Shown: in pieces, positions 22,723 through 31,164 of the stretch
How the letters are laid out: each line of letters opens with the position of its first letter
How positions within the stretch are numbered: the first letter of the stretch is position 1
Assembly: GCF_001556515.1 (NCBI RefSeq)
Contig: NZ_LSJA01000166.1
Location: 1-31,171 of the forward strand
Source: Caulobacter sp. CCH9-E1
GTDB lineage: Bacteria > Pseudomonadota > Alphaproteobacteria > Caulobacterales > Caulobacteraceae
DNA length: 31,171 nt
Direction of reading: 5' to 3'
Notes under the pieces: generated by a model
Told to the model about the DNA's origin: nothing
The model's input: the letters and a program-made list of their open reading frames with translations, nothing else
Database searches by the model: none
Translations under genes and position numbers: made by a program

Positions 22723-24231
22723 CTATTTCGCGCCGTACAGCGCCATGACGTCCTTGCGGAACGCCGCCCCGCTGTCGGGACGGCTGTAGAACATGTGACC
22801 GCCTGGATAGTTGGACAGGGTCACCCGGCCAGCGGCCGTCGCCGGCATGGCGTCGACAACCAGGCGGGAGGCGAAGAACGGGCACGACAGGTCGTTGTAG
22901 CCGTGGACGATCAGCACCTTCAGCTTCGGGTCGACCGAGACGACCTTGCGCAGGTCGGACACCGACTCGGTGTCGGGGCCGCGGCCGCGATCCCACAGGC
23001 GGTTGACGGTCCCCGACAGCGCCTCGTACCGCGCGTCCGGCTTCCAGCCGACGATGCGGGTGGTGAAGTCGACGATGGCGCTGGTGGTCGGCGCGATGAT
23101 CGCGTCGAGGATCGGGTCGTTGACCTCCTGCTCGGGCGCGAACGGGAAGGGATCCAGCGAGGTGACGTTGCTGTCGTAGCGGCTGCCCAGGCGACCCTTG
23201 TCGCGGAACACCTCGCGCAGGAACGACTGCGTCTCGAGGCGCCCGCCGGCCCGGCGCACATAGTCCGGATCAAGGCCCGTCATGGCCGAGACCTTGGTCG
23301 TCAGGCGCTGGAGGGCGGCGGGGTCGGAACCCTTCATCAGGTCGACCATGTATTCGCCGCGCGTGTAGTCCTCGACGGCCTTGATCGAGTCGGGCGTCAG
23401 CTTGCCGTCCCGCTCCAGCTTGGCGGCCGCGATCGAGGGCAGGGTCCACATGGCCGGCAGGGGCGAGATCTCCTGCGAGCTCCGGCCGGCGCTGGTCAGC
23501 AGCGGCGAGACCAACACCACGCCCTTCACGGCGACGCCGAGATCGGTCTGCAGCTCATAGGCCAGGCGCGGGCCACGGAAGCCGCCATAGCTCTCGCCGA
23601 CCAGGTACTTGGGCGAGGTGAGACGCTCGTTCTTCACGAGATAGTCGAAGACGATCCGGGACAGGTACTCGATGTCCTGCTTGACTCCGTAGAAGCGCTT
23701 CTTGGTCTCCTCCTCGCCGACCAGCGAGCGCGAGAAGCCGGTGCCGACCGGATCGATGAACACAAGGTCGGTGAAGTCCAGCCAGCTGGCCGGATTGTCC
23801 TGCAGCTTGCTGAAGTCCGAGGGGCTGTCGCCCTCGGCGCCGAACTGCACGCGCTTGGGGCCCAGGGCGAAGTTCAGATAGACGCTGGCCGCGCCGGGGC
23901 CGCCGTTGAAGGCGATCGTGATCGGCCGGTTCGGGTCGCGCGGGCCGTCCAGCACGTACGAGGTGTAGACCACCTCGGCGACCTTCTTGCCCTTCTCGTC
24001 GCGCACCGGCAGCGCGCCGACGGTGGCCGTGTAGGCGATGGTCTTGCCGGCGATGACGGTGGTTTGCTTGACCGACTTGTCGGCCGGGAAGGCCGGCAGA
24101 TCGAGGCCCTTCTCGGCGGCCGGCTTGTCGCCGCCCTTGTCCTGGGCCAAGACCGGCGTGGCCAGCCCCGAACCCGCCAGCACCAACGACGCCACCACGG
24201 CCGCGACGCCGCCGCCGAAAACCTGTTTCAT
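22723..24231 (-). CDS. Secreted S10 family serine carboxypeptidase
   Basis: A 502-residue protein with a signal peptide (about 1-30, ending LATPVLA-QDKG) and a mature alpha/beta-hydrolase domain. The S10 motifs are complete: oxyanion segment FNGGPGAASVYLNFALGP, nucleophile serine in KYLVGESYGGFRGP, catalytic aspartate in VHGYNDLSCPF, and catalytic histidine in YPGGHMFY. S10 enzymes remove C-terminal residues from peptides at acidic pH. It probably works in the periplasm or outside the cell and could feed amino acids or small peptides to transporters. I chose the ATG at 24231 because the signal peptide begins there. It is divergent from the DUF4153 gene. Confidence 0.92.
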   Translation of the reverse strand: MKQVFGGGVAAVVASLVLAGSGLATPVLAQDKGGDKPAAEKGLDLPAFPADKSVKQTTVIAGKTIAYTATVGALPVRDEKGKKVAEVVYTSYVLDGPRDPNRPITIAFNGGPGAASVYLNFALGPKRVQFGAEGDSPSDFSKLQDNPASWLDFTDLVFIDPVGTGFSRSLVGEEETKKRFYGVKQDIEYLSRIVFDYLVKNERLTSPKYLVGESYGGFRGPRLAYELQTDLGVAVKGVVLVSPLLTSAGRSSQEISPLPAMWTLPSIAAAKLERDGKLTPDSIKAVEDYTRGEYMVDLMKGSDPAALQRLTTKVSAMTGLDPDYVRRAGGRLETQSFLREVFRDKGRLGSRYDSNVTSLDPFPFAPEQEVNDPILDAIIAPTTSAIVDFTTRIVGWKPDARYEALSGTVNRLWDRGRGPDTESVSDLRKVVSVDPKLKVLIVHGYNDLSCPFFASRLVVDAMPATAAGRVTLSNYPGGHMFYSRPDSGAAFRKDVMALYGAK

Positions 24232-24257
24232 GTTCGTCCCCTCGACTGAGGACGAAA

Positions 24258-24286
24258 TTGCTAGGGCAACCTGCAAATCTTCACAA
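24258..24286 (-). promoter_or_regulatory. Candidate promoter of the S10 peptidase gene
   Basis: On the minus strand TTGTGA (24286-24281), a 17-base spacer and TAGCAA (24263-24258) resemble a housekeeping promoter. The start codon is 27 bases beyond the -10. The match is moderate. Confidence 0.4.
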
Positions 24287-24334
24287 CCGTTCCAAAGCGT
24301 GCTCGCTTGCGGAAAACCCAGGGAGACGCAGAGG

Positions 24335-26062
24335 ATGGATAAGAGCAGCGCGAGAGCCGCCGCCGTGACGCGACTGGCGATCGGCCTGGCCCAGGGAATC
24401 GTGCTGTTCCTGCTGCAGAAGGCCGACGAGTCCAAGGCCTGGCCGGCGACCGCGCCGATGCTCTACGCGCCGTTGCTGGTCTGCGTTCTGATGGTTCCGC
24501 TGATTCCGCTGTCGGCCCTGTCGGCCATGCGCCGGAGCGCCCTCATCGCCTGGAGCGCCATGGCCGCCGCCCTGGTCGCGATCATGGCGGTCCACGCCGC
24601 CTGGGTCGGCGCGGGGCCCGACCGCCTGGGCGCGGGACCACTGTCGCCGCCGCTGTTCGTCGCCGTCGCCGCCCTGCTGTTCATCGCCCACCACCTGGTC
24701 CAACCGGCCGAGGCGGCGGGCAGACCCGTCGCGCCCTACGCCGACTATTTCGACCTGGTCGGGACCAACGTCGTCCGCCTGTTTCTGTCGCTGGCCTTCA
24801 CCGGCGCCTTCTGGCTGCTGCTGGCCCTGGCCGGCGCGCTGTTCAAGCTGATCGGCGTCGAGGCGATCCAGAAGCTGATCGGCGAGACCGCCTTCGCCTT
24901 CCCCGCCACGGGCCTGATGTTCGCCGCCGCCGTCCACATGGCCGTGCAGTTGACCGAGGCCCGCGCGGGCCTGGTGCGCGGCGTGCGGACCGTGGGCCTC
25001 GTGCTGCTGGCCTGGCTGCTGCCGCTGATGGTGACGATCGCCGGCGGCTTCCTGGCCACCCTGCCGTTCACGGGCCTGGCCCCGCTGTGGAGCACCAAGG
25101 CCGCCGCGAGCCTGCTGCTGTCGGCGGCCGCCGCCCTGATCATCCTGATCAACGCCGCCTATCAGGACGGGCTCGAGCCGCCCAACCCGATCCTGCGCTG
25201 GGCAGCCCGCGCGGCAAGCCTCCTGCTGATCCCGATCGTGATCCTGACGGCCTATGCCCTGTGGCTGCGGATTCATCAGTACGGCCTGACCCCGGACCGG
25301 GTGATGGCTGTGACCTACCTGATCGTCGCCCTGGGCTTCACCATCGGCTACACGGTCGCCGCCATCCGACCTGGCGCCTGGATGAAGCCGCTCGAGCCGA
25401 CCAACCTGATCATGGCGGCCGTCAGCGTGCTGCTGCTGATCGCTCTTTTCACTCCGATCGCCGAACCGGCGCGGCTGTCCGTGGCCAGCCAGGTCAAGCG
25501 GCTGGAGTCGGGCAAGGTCTCGGCCGAGAAATTCGACTTCCAGTTCCTGCGGTTCGACGGCAATCGCTATGGACGGCAGGCGCTGGAGCGATTGCAGGCC
25601 AGCTCCAACGCGAAGATCGCGCTTCGAGCTCGCGAGGCCGCCGCGCTAAAGGCTCGTTCGGTTCTTGCGTTGGGCGAGCCCAACTTCAGCGGCGTCACCG
25701 TCTTTCCCGTGGGGGCCAAACTTCCGGAGTCGTTCGTTCGTCAGGACTGGCCGGCCCATCTGCGCTCGGGCTGCATCGCACCGGGCTCGGTCTGCCAGGC
25801 CCTCATCTTCGACATCGACGGCGACGGCGATGCGGAGGTGCTGCTGGGCGTTGCGGACCAATTCGATGTGTTCAAGCAGCAAGCGGGCCGATGGAACCGC
25901 ATCGCTCACACGTCGTCCGACTGTGAAACCGGTGATCTCGCCCCGGCCCTACAGGCGGGAGAGGTGAAGATGGACGAGCCACGCCCGCGACGCGACCTGA
26001 TCATCGGCGGCCATGTGCTGGCTCTTCGTCCAAGCGAGGAGGTCTGCGGGAATCGGCGCTAG
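24335..26062 (+). CDS. DUF4153-type polytopic membrane protein with Asp-rich C-terminal domain
   Basis: A 575-residue protein. The first about 390 residues hold roughly eleven hydrophobic helices and begin with TRLAIGLAQGIVLFLLQKA, the usual opening of DUF4153 proteins. The last about 170 residues are soluble and contain IFDIDGDGDAEVLLG (near residue 490), a DxDxDGD calcium-binding-like loop as found in EF-hand or VCBS/FG-GAP repeats. Function is unknown. The ATG at 24335 has AGAGG and GGGAGA upstream. It is divergent from the S10 peptidase and convergent with the ABC transporter, sharing CTAG as both stop codons. A conserved Cys pair (GCIAPGSVC) precedes the Asp loop and could form a disulfide. 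Confidence 0.8.
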   Translation: MDKSSARAAAVTRLAIGLAQGIVLFLLQKADESKAWPATAPMLYAPLLVCVLMVPLIPLSALSAMRRSALIAWSAMAAALVAIMAVHAAWVGAGPDRLGAGPLSPPLFVAVAALLFIAHHLVQPAEAAGRPVAPYADYFDLVGTNVVRLFLSLAFTGAFWLLLALAGALFKLIGVEAIQKLIGETAFAFPATGLMFAAAVHMAVQLTEARAGLVRGVRTVGLVLLAWLLPLMVTIAGGFLATLPFTGLAPLWSTKAAASLLLSAAAALIILINAAYQDGLEPPNPILRWAARAASLLLIPIVILTAYALWLRIHQYGLTPDRVMAVTYLIVALGFTIGYTVAAIRPGAWMKPLEPTNLIMAAVSVLLLIALFTPIAEPARLSVASQVKRLESGKVSAEKFDFQFLRFDGNRYGRQALERLQASSNAKIALRAREAAALKARSVLALGEPNFSGVTVFPVGAKLPESFVRQDWPAHLRSGCIAPGSVCQALIFDIDGDGDAEVLLGVADQFDVFKQQAGRWNRIAHTSSDCETGDLAPALQAGEVKMDEPRPRRDLIIGGHVLALRPSEEVCGNRR

Positions 26063-27852
26063 CCCACCCCCTCGCTGATCGCGTTGAGCCGCGCATAGAC
26101 GCCGCCCTTGGCCTTCAGCTCGGCGTGGCGGCCTTCCTCGACGACCCGGCCCTTCTGGAAAACGAGGATCCGGTCGGCGCCGCGCACCGTCGACAGGCGG
26201 TGGGCGATGACGATCGTCGTGCGCCCCTCCATCAGCGCCTCGGCCGCGGCCTGGACCAGGCCTTCGGTCTCGACGTCCAGCGACGAGGTCGCCTCGTCCA
26301 GCACCAGGATCGGCGCGTCGGCCAGGAAGGCGCGGGCGATGGCCACGCGCTGGCGCTCGCCGCCCGACAGCTTGACGCCCCGCTCGCCGACCAGGGTGTC
26401 ATAGCCCTGGGGCAGCTTCAGGATGAAGTCGTGGGCGCGCGCCTTCTTGGCCGCCGTCTCGACCTCTTCGCGGGTGGCGTCCGGCTTGGCGTAGGCGATG
26501 TTCTCGAACAGCGTGCGGTGGAACAGGGCCGGGTCCTGCGGCACCACCGCGATGGCGCGGCGCAGGGAGGTCTGGGTGACCGCCGAGACATCCTGGCCGT
26601 CAATGAAGATCGCCCCGTCCTGCAGGTCGTGCAGGCGCTGGATCAACTTGACGAAGGTCGACTTGCCCGAGCCGGTCGGCCCGACCAGCGCGACCCGCTC
26701 GCCGGGCGCGATCTTCAGGCTGAAATGGTCGTACAGCGGCGCGCCGGCGGCCTTGTAGCGGAAGGTCACGTCCCGGAACTCGATCGCGCCCGGACCCGGC
26801 TTGAAGTCGGGCGCGCCGGGCGCGTCGGCGATCTGCGGCTCCAGCCGCGTCCAGGCCGCGACGTCCTCGGTGTCGTCGAGGCCCTTCTGCAGCATGCGGA
26901 TGTTCTCGCCCAGGTTCCGCAGATAGCCGCTCATCAGCATGAAGGCGGTGATCGCGAAGGCGACGTCGCCCGGCGTGGCCGTGCCCTGCGTCCAGCCCCA
27001 GACCATCGCGCCCGTCAGGCCCGCCTGCAGCACGACCAGCAGCAGGTTCTGGCCCAGCCACACGTCGGTGAAGCGGTTCCAGGTGACCATCACCGCATCG
27101 CGCCAAGCGGCCGTGACCTCGGCCAGGCGCTGGGCCTCGCGCTCTTCGGCGCCGAAGCTCTTCACGGTCGGATTGGAGGTCACCGCGTCCGCCAGCGCCC
27201 CACCGATCTGGGAGTCGAGCGCGTTGGACTTCAGGTTGCTGGGCCGCACATAGCGCTCGGTGACCCACAGGTTCACCGACAGATAGGCGATCACCACGAC
27301 CAGTGAGATCGCGCCGGCCAGCGGCTGGCGGATCAGCATGGCGATCGACAGGCCGACCAGCACGATGACGCCCGGCCCCAGCCAGATGGTCACCGCGTCG
27401 GTGACGCTGTCATAGCCCCACATGGCGCGGGTCAGCTTGCGCACGGTCGCGCCGGCGAAGCTGTCGGCGTGCCAGTCCGACGAAAAGGCCTGCACCTTGG
27501 CGAAGCCTTCGTTGGTCATCTCCTCCATGTTCCGGGCCGCCAGAGGGATCCAGAACCGGTGAGCGATGTTGCGCACCACCGCGAAGGCGAAATAGACGCC
27601 GATGAACATGGCCAGGGCCGACCAGGCGCCGGCGTCGCCGCGCGGCTTGGTCGCGACGGTGTCGACCAGGTGTCCCGAGGCGTAGGGCAAGGCCAGATCG
27701 AAGCCGACCGCGACCAGCGTCAGGCCGACGCCCAGGCCAAACAGCAGCGGCCGCCGCTTCCAGAAGCGGGCGATGAAGGCCAGCACCTGGCGGTTGGACA
27801 GCGCGCGCTTCTTGGCGCCGATTTCGTCTTCGTCCTCGAGGATGCCGGTCAT
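26059..27852 (-). CDS. ABC exporter, fused membrane and ATPase domains
   Basis: A 597-residue half-transporter of the type I exporter class (MsbA/multidrug-like). Six helices occupy about residues 35-320. The ATPase has Walker [13 protein letters not shown] (about 383-394), signature [16 protein letters not shown] (about 491-506), Walker [13 protein letters not shown] (about 513-524) and the H-loop VIAHRLSTV. It would act as a homodimer in the inner membrane, exporting lipid, peptide or drug; the substrate cannot be told. The ATG at 27852 lies 27 bases after the DUF454 stop, with no strong ribosome-binding site, so translational coupling is plausible. Confidence 0.93.
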   Translation of the reverse strand: MTGILEDEDEIGAKKRALSNRQVLAFIARFWKRRPLLFGLGVGLTLVAVGFDLALPYASGHLVDTVATKPRGDAGAWSALAMFIGVYFAFAVVRNIAHRFWIPLAARNMEEMTNEGFAKVQAFSSDWHADSFAGATVRKLTRAMWGYDSVTDAVTIWLGPGVIVLVGLSIAMLIRQPLAGAISLVVVIAYLSVNLWVTERYVRPSNLKSNALDSQIGGALADAVTSNPTVKSFGAEEREAQRLAEVTAAWRDAVMVTWNRFTDVWLGQNLLLVVLQAGLTGAMVWGWTQGTATPGDVAFAITAFMLMSGYLRNLGENIRMLQKGLDDTEDVAAWTRLEPQIADAPGAPDFKPGPGAIEFRDVTFRYKAAGAPLYDHFSLKIAPGERVALVGPTGSGKSTFVKLIQRLHDLQDGAIFIDGQDVSAVTQTSLRRAIAVVPQDPALFHRTLFENIAYAKPDATREEVETAAKKARAHDFILKLPQGYDTLVGERGVKLSGGERQRVAIARAFLADAPILVLDEATSSLDVETEGLVQAAAEALMEGRTTIVIAHRLSTVRGADRILVFQKGRVVEEGRHAELKAKGGVYARLNAISEGVG

Positions 27853-27879
27853 GGGCCGCTAGATAGGGCCTTCGAGCCG

Positions 27880-28224
27880 CTAGCGGGAGGCGCCTTTTTC
27901 TCGCCCGAACGGTCGCCAGCGTAGAAAGCCCCGGATCGCCGGCCCGACGACGGGCGTGCGCAGCATCGGGCGGACGGCGTGGGGACGGGTCTTGAGAAAG
28001 CAGACCACCGCCCCGATCCAGAACACGGTGGTGGGGAGGCCCGGCGTCACGATTCCGACCGCGCCGGTGGCGACCAGAACCCCGCCCAGGCCGTCCAGCG
28101 CCCATCGCTCGGCGCGGGTAAGGCGACGGCGGCGCGATTTTCGGTCCGGAGCGGCGGAGGCCATGCGCCAATCCTCGCGCCCACGGAACGCGCTGTCGAG
28201 AGGATTGAGAGCGGTTCGCAACAT
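27880..28224 (-). CDS. DUF454 (YbaN-like) small membrane protein
   Basis: A 114-residue protein with a basic N-terminus (KSRRRRLTRAERWALDG) and the DUF454 core GGVLVATGAVGIVTPGLPTTVFWIGAVVCF, with a Pro-rich turn between two hydrophobic helices, then RTPVVGPAIRGFLRW. YbaN-type proteins sit in the inner membrane and their function is unknown. The ATG at 28224 is supported by AAGGG 6 bases upstream; a GTG lies one codon earlier. It follows another DUF454-like gene by 9 bases and leads into the ABC transporter gene. Confidence 0.85.
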   Translation of the reverse strand: MLRTALNPLDSAFRGREDWRMASAAPDRKSRRRRLTRAERWALDGLGGVLVATGAVGIVTPGLPTTVFWIGAVVCFLKTRPHAVRPMLRTPVVGPAIRGFLRWRPFGREKGASR

Positions 28225-28233
28225 CACGAACCC

Positions 28234-28476
28234 TTAAGCGGGGTGGAAGCTCAGGCGCGTTGAGCCGCGATCCTTGGCCAGACCTCGCCGGATGAGCGGC
28301 CCAAACTTCGTCGCCGAGGTCAGCCGCGCGACCATGCCACGATCGCCGGCCCTGTCGAACAGCCGGGCGGCGGCAGTCCACAGCGCGGTGGTCACCGGGT
28401 GCGGCAGGACGATCCCGGCCGCGCCGCCGGCCAGCAGCAGGCCCCATCCGGAAACACGAAGAGCGGCGGTGGTCAT
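28234..28476 (-). CDS. Short DUF454-like membrane protein (tandem paralogue)
   Basis: An 80-residue protein with core GWGLLLAGGAAGIVLPHPVTT, ALWTAAARLF and then KFGPLIRRGL. It aligns by eye with the downstream DUF454 protein along GxxxxxxGxxGIVxP, TT, W, F and GPxIRxxL, so I read it as a diverged, shortened paralogue. Some members of this core are not annotated as DUF454, so family membership is an inference. The ATG at 28476 has GAGGAT 7 bases upstream. It follows the catalase terminator and precedes the next gene by 9 bases. Confidence 0.72.
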   Translation of the reverse strand: MTTAALRVSGWGLLLAGGAAGIVLPHPVTTALWTAAARLFDRAGDRGMVARLTSATKFGPLIRRGLAKDRGSTRLSFHPA

Positions 28477-28491
28477 GGCGAAATCCTCGAG

Positions 28492-28533
28492 AAAAGGCGG
28501 GGAGGGCAACGGAGCGGTAAAGCCGCCCTCCCC
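28492..28533 (-). terminator. Intrinsic terminator after the catalase gene
   Basis: GGGGAGGGC (28499-28507) pairs with GCCCTCCCC (28525-28533) across a 17-base loop that can pair further. The minus strand then continues with TTTTC (28491-28495). It lies 11 bases past the catalase stop and separates catalase from the DUF454 pair, although the next ribosome-binding site follows at once. Confidence 0.75.
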
Positions 28534-28544
28534 AGAATCGTCGC

Positions 28545-30005
28545 CTATTCGGCGGCGATGGCGATGTCGGCGATCGAGACGCCCACGCGCTCGGCGACGC
28601 CCGCGGCGTAGGCGGGATCGGCCCGGTGGAAGTGGACCAGCTGGCGCTTGATGATCGCCTCCGGCACACCCTGCATGGCCGCCGCGATGTTGTCGAACAG
28701 CTGGGTCTGCTGCTCGGGGCTCATCAGGCGGAACAAGGCGCCGGGCTGGCTGTAGTCGTCATTGCCGTCCCGGTGGTTGAACCGGTCCGCGTCGCCGTGC
28801 AGCGGCAGCGCCGGCTCGGCGACGGACGGATCCTCGAGAGGACCGCCGAAGCTGTTGGGCTCATACCAGGCGTCGGTGCGCGGCGGGCTGTCGAACCGCA
28901 TGGCGCCGTCGGCGTGGTAGTGATGCACGGGACAGCGCGGCCGGTTGACCGGCAGGGCCTCATAGTGCGTGCCGATCCGGTACCGGTGCGCGTCGGCATA
29001 GGCGAAGATCCGCGCCTGCAGCATCTTGTCCGGCGAGAAGCTGATTCCCGGGACGATGTTCGACGGCGAGAACGAGCTCTGTTCGACCTCGGCGAAGTAG
29101 TTGTCCGGATTGCGGTTCAGCTCCAGCACGCCGACCTCGATCAGCGGGAAGTCCGCATGCGGCCAGACCTTGGTCAGGTCGAACGGATTGTACGCGGTCC
29201 GCTCGGCCTCAGCCTCGGTCATGATCTGCACGCTGAAGGTCCAGCGCGGATAGTCGCCGCCCTCGATGGCCTCGAACAGGTCGCGCTGAGCGCTCTCGCG
29301 ATCATTGGCGATGACCGCATTGCCCTCGGCGTTGGTCCAGTTCTTGATCCCCTGCTGGGACTTGAAGTGGAACTTCACCCAGACGCGCTCATTGGCGGCG
29401 TTGATGAAGCTGTAGGTGTGGCTGCCAAAGCCGTGCATGAAGCGATAGCCCTGGGGCAGACCCCGATCGCTGAACAGGGTCGTGACCTGATGCAGGCTTT
29501 CGGGGCTCAGGCTCCAGAAGTCCCACATCGCTGTCGGCGAGCGCAGGTTCGTGACCGGGTGACGCTTCTGGGTGCGGATGAAGTCGGGGAACTTCAGCGG
29601 GTCGCGGATGAAGAACACCGGCGTGTTGTTGCCGACCAAGTCCCAGTTGCCTTCCTCGGTATAGACCTTGAGGGCGAAGCCGCGCACGTCGCGCTCGGCG
29701 TCGGCCGCGCCGCGCTCGCCGGCGACGGTCGAGAAGCGCAGCAGCACCTCGCTCTCCGCGCCCGGCTGCAAGGCCTTGGCCTTGGTCCAGCGGCTGATGT
29801 CGTGGGTGATCTTCAGCGTGCCGTACGCCGCCGAGCCCTTGGCGTGGACGACCCGCTCGGGGATGCGCTCGCGGTTCTGGTGGGCCAGCTTTTCCAGCAG
29901 TTGGTAGTCCTGCATCAGCAGCGGACCGCGCGGACCGGCGCTGATCGAATTTTGGTTGTCCGCGATCGGCGCGCCGGCCGTCGTCGTCATGGTCGTCTTG
30001 GTCAT
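28545..30005 (-). CDS. katA: Monofunctional heme catalase
   Basis: A 486-residue small-subunit catalase that breaks down hydrogen peroxide in the cytoplasm. Key segments are the active-site histidine H54 in [18 protein letters not shown], the asparagine in [20 protein letters not shown], and the heme-ligand tyrosine in [29 protein letters not shown] follows in the C-terminal part, typical of small catalases. I chose the ATG at 30005 because GGAGG lies 6 bases upstream; the frame is open 19 codons further without such a site. It has its own terminator. From memory C. crescentus CB15 relies on KatG only, so this gene may mark a strain-specific addition. The symbol katA is by type, not by confirmed orthology. 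Confidence 0.93.
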   Translation of the reverse strand: MTKTTMTTTAGAPIADNQNSISAGPRGPLLMQDYQLLEKLAHQNRERIPERVVHAKGSAAYGTLKITHDISRWTKAKALQPGAESEVLLRFSTVAGERGAADAERDVRGFALKVYTEEGNWDLVGNNTPVFFIRDPLKFPDFIRTQKRHPVTNLRSPTAMWDFWSLSPESLHQVTTLFSDRGLPQGYRFMHGFGSHTYSFINAANERVWVKFHFKSQQGIKNWTNAEGNAVIANDRESAQRDLFEAIEGGDYPRWTFSVQIMTEAEAERTAYNPFDLTKVWPHADFPLIEVGVLELNRNPDNYFAEVEQSSFSPSNIVPGISFSPDKMLQARIFAYADAHRYRIGTHYEALPVNRPRCPVHHYHADGAMRFDSPPRTDAWYEPNSFGGPLEDPSVAEPALPLHGDADRFNHRDGNDDYSQPGALFRLMSPEQQTQLFDNIAAAMQGVPEAIIKRQLVHFHRADPAYAAGVAERVGVSIADIAIAAE

Positions 30006-30054
30006 GGCTGCCTCCGCCGTGGGTGTGAGCGAACCTTGGCCGCCGGGCCTCGAT

Positions 30055-30092
30055 AAATCCAATTGATCGTTTTTCGCGACGAGATCGGATTT
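30055..30092 (-). promoter_or_regulatory. Inverted repeat upstream of catalase
   Basis: AAATCC (30055-30060) and GGATTT (30087-30092) form an inverted repeat in the catalase upstream region, each flanked by a GATC (30065-30068 and 30083-30086). Its outer edges lie about 50-87 bases upstream of the catalase ATG. It might bind a regulator such as OxyR, but the full OxyR pattern (four ATAG-like elements) is not clear. Confidence 0.35.
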
Positions 30093-30193
30093 CTCTATGC
30101 TCGCGCATCAAAGCATGACCGATCAGCCAGCGAAGGGCTTGAAGGCGATGGCTGCTCTTTTCCGCTTATGCCGGCGCGGGTAAGCCTGCCCGC

Positions 30194-31129
30194 ATGACCA
30201 CGCACGCCATCCTGCCCGACGCCGCGCCCGCCAACTGGGTGGACCGTCACGCGCCGCCCAAGTTGCGGCCTTGGCTGAAGTTGGGCCGCTTCGATCGGCC
30301 GGCGGGGATCTGGCTGCTGATGCTGCCGGGCTGGCAGGGGATCGCCCTGGCCGCCGCCGAGCAGGGCCGTTGGCCCAATCCGCTGCTGCTGCTGGCGGTG
30401 TTCGTCGGGGCGGCGCTGATGCGGGCGGCGGGCTGCGCCTTCAACGACATCGTCGACCGCGATTTCGACGCCCAGGTGGCGCGCACGGCCATGCGGCCGA
30501 TCCCGGCGGGGCTGATCAGCGTCAAGCAGGCCTGGCTGTTCCTGGTCGGCTGCAGCCTGGTCAGTTTCCTGATCCTGGTCTGCCTGGGCTGGACGGCGAT
30601 CCTGCTGGGCGTTCTGTCCCTGGGCCTGGTCGCCGCCTATCCGTTCATGAAGCGGATCACCTGGTGGCCGCAGGCGTGGCTAGGCCTGACCTTCAACTGG
30701 GGCGCCCTGCTGGGCTACGCCGCCGCCGTGGGGCATCTCTCGTGGTCCGCCGCCCTGCTCTACGCGTCGGGCATCTTCTGGACCCTGGGCTACGACACGA
30801 TCTATGCGATCCAGGACATCGAGGACGACGCCCTGGCGGGGATCAAGTCCTCGACCCGACGCCTGGGCCAGCACGTCAAGCTCGGCGTCGCGGGCTTCTA
30901 CGCGGTCTCGGCGGTCCTCGTGATCGCGGCGGCCTGGGTCGGGAGCCTCGGGCCCCTGTTCCTGCCCTTCGCCGGCGCCTTCGCCCTGCACCTGTCGCGC
31001 CAGGCGGCGGCGGTGCGACTGGAGGACGGACCGGGCGCGCTGAAGCTGTTCAAGTCGAACGCGGTGGCCGGGCTGATCGTGGTGGCTGGGCTGGTGGCCG
31101 GCCTCTGGAAGCCTGGCGTCAGCTTCTAG
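30194..31129 (+). CDS. ubiA: 4-hydroxybenzoate polyprenyltransferase
   Basis: A 311-residue membrane prenyltransferase that joins 4-hydroxybenzoate to a polyprenyl chain in ubiquinone synthesis. The first Asp site NxxxDxxxD is N84/D88/D92 in NDIVDRDFD; the second is YAIQDIEDDALAGIKSS. Other signatures are RFDRPAGIWLLMLPGWQG, RTAMRPIPAG and YPFMKRITWWPQAWLGLTFNWG. About eight or nine helices are visible. The ATG at 30194 has no strong ribosome-binding site; a GCGGG/CCCGC hairpin (30176-30193) ends just before it. It is divergent from the catalase gene and followed by a GC hairpin. Confidence 0.95.
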   Translation: MTTHAILPDAAPANWVDRHAPPKLRPWLKLGRFDRPAGIWLLMLPGWQGIALAAAEQGRWPNPLLLLAVFVGAALMRAAGCAFNDIVDRDFDAQVARTAMRPIPAGLISVKQAWLFLVGCSLVSFLILVCLGWTAILLGVLSLGLVAAYPFMKRITWWPQAWLGLTFNWGALLGYAAAVGHLSWSAALLYASGIFWTLGYDTIYAIQDIEDDALAGIKSSTRRLGQHVKLGVAGFYAVSAVLVIAAAWVGSLGPLFLPFAGAFALHLSRQAAAVRLEDGPGALKLFKSNAVAGLIVVAGLVAGLWKPGVSF

Positions 31130-31141
31130 GAAAGCGCGCCT

Positions 31142-31164
31142 CCCCTCCCCCTTGCGGGGAGGGG
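31142..31164 (+). terminator. GC hairpin after ubiA
   Basis: CCCCTCCCC (31142-31150) pairs perfectly with GGGGAGGGG (31156-31164) over a 5-nt loop, 12 bases after the ubiA stop. The sequence ends a few bases later, so a T-tract or a second repeat arm cannot be judged. It resembles the arms of the dispersed hairpin elements elsewhere in the window. Confidence 0.5.

Noticed and set aside
24268..24293. GGAAC-N17-GGTT as a stress sigma-factor promoter for the S10 peptidase
   Set aside because: The -10 half differs from CGTT, and a housekeeping-like TTGTGA-N17-TAGCAA pair overlaps it and fits better.
24232..24435. 68-codon N-terminal extension of the S10 peptidase
   Set aside because: The extension reads through the divergent promoter region into the opposite gene, and a clear signal peptide starts at the ATG at 24231.
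26125..27306. 393-codon open frame on the plus strand opposite the ABC transporter
   Set aside because: Its composition (Arg, Gln, His and Asp rich) is that of an antisense shadow in GC-rich DNA, and the minus strand encodes an intact ABC transporter with all motifs.
30097..30183. 28-codon ORF upstream of ubiA ([14 protein letters not shown]...)
   Set aside because: It ends 10 bases before ubiA like a leader peptide, but neither possible ATG has a ribosome-binding site and nothing in the peptide suggests attenuation.
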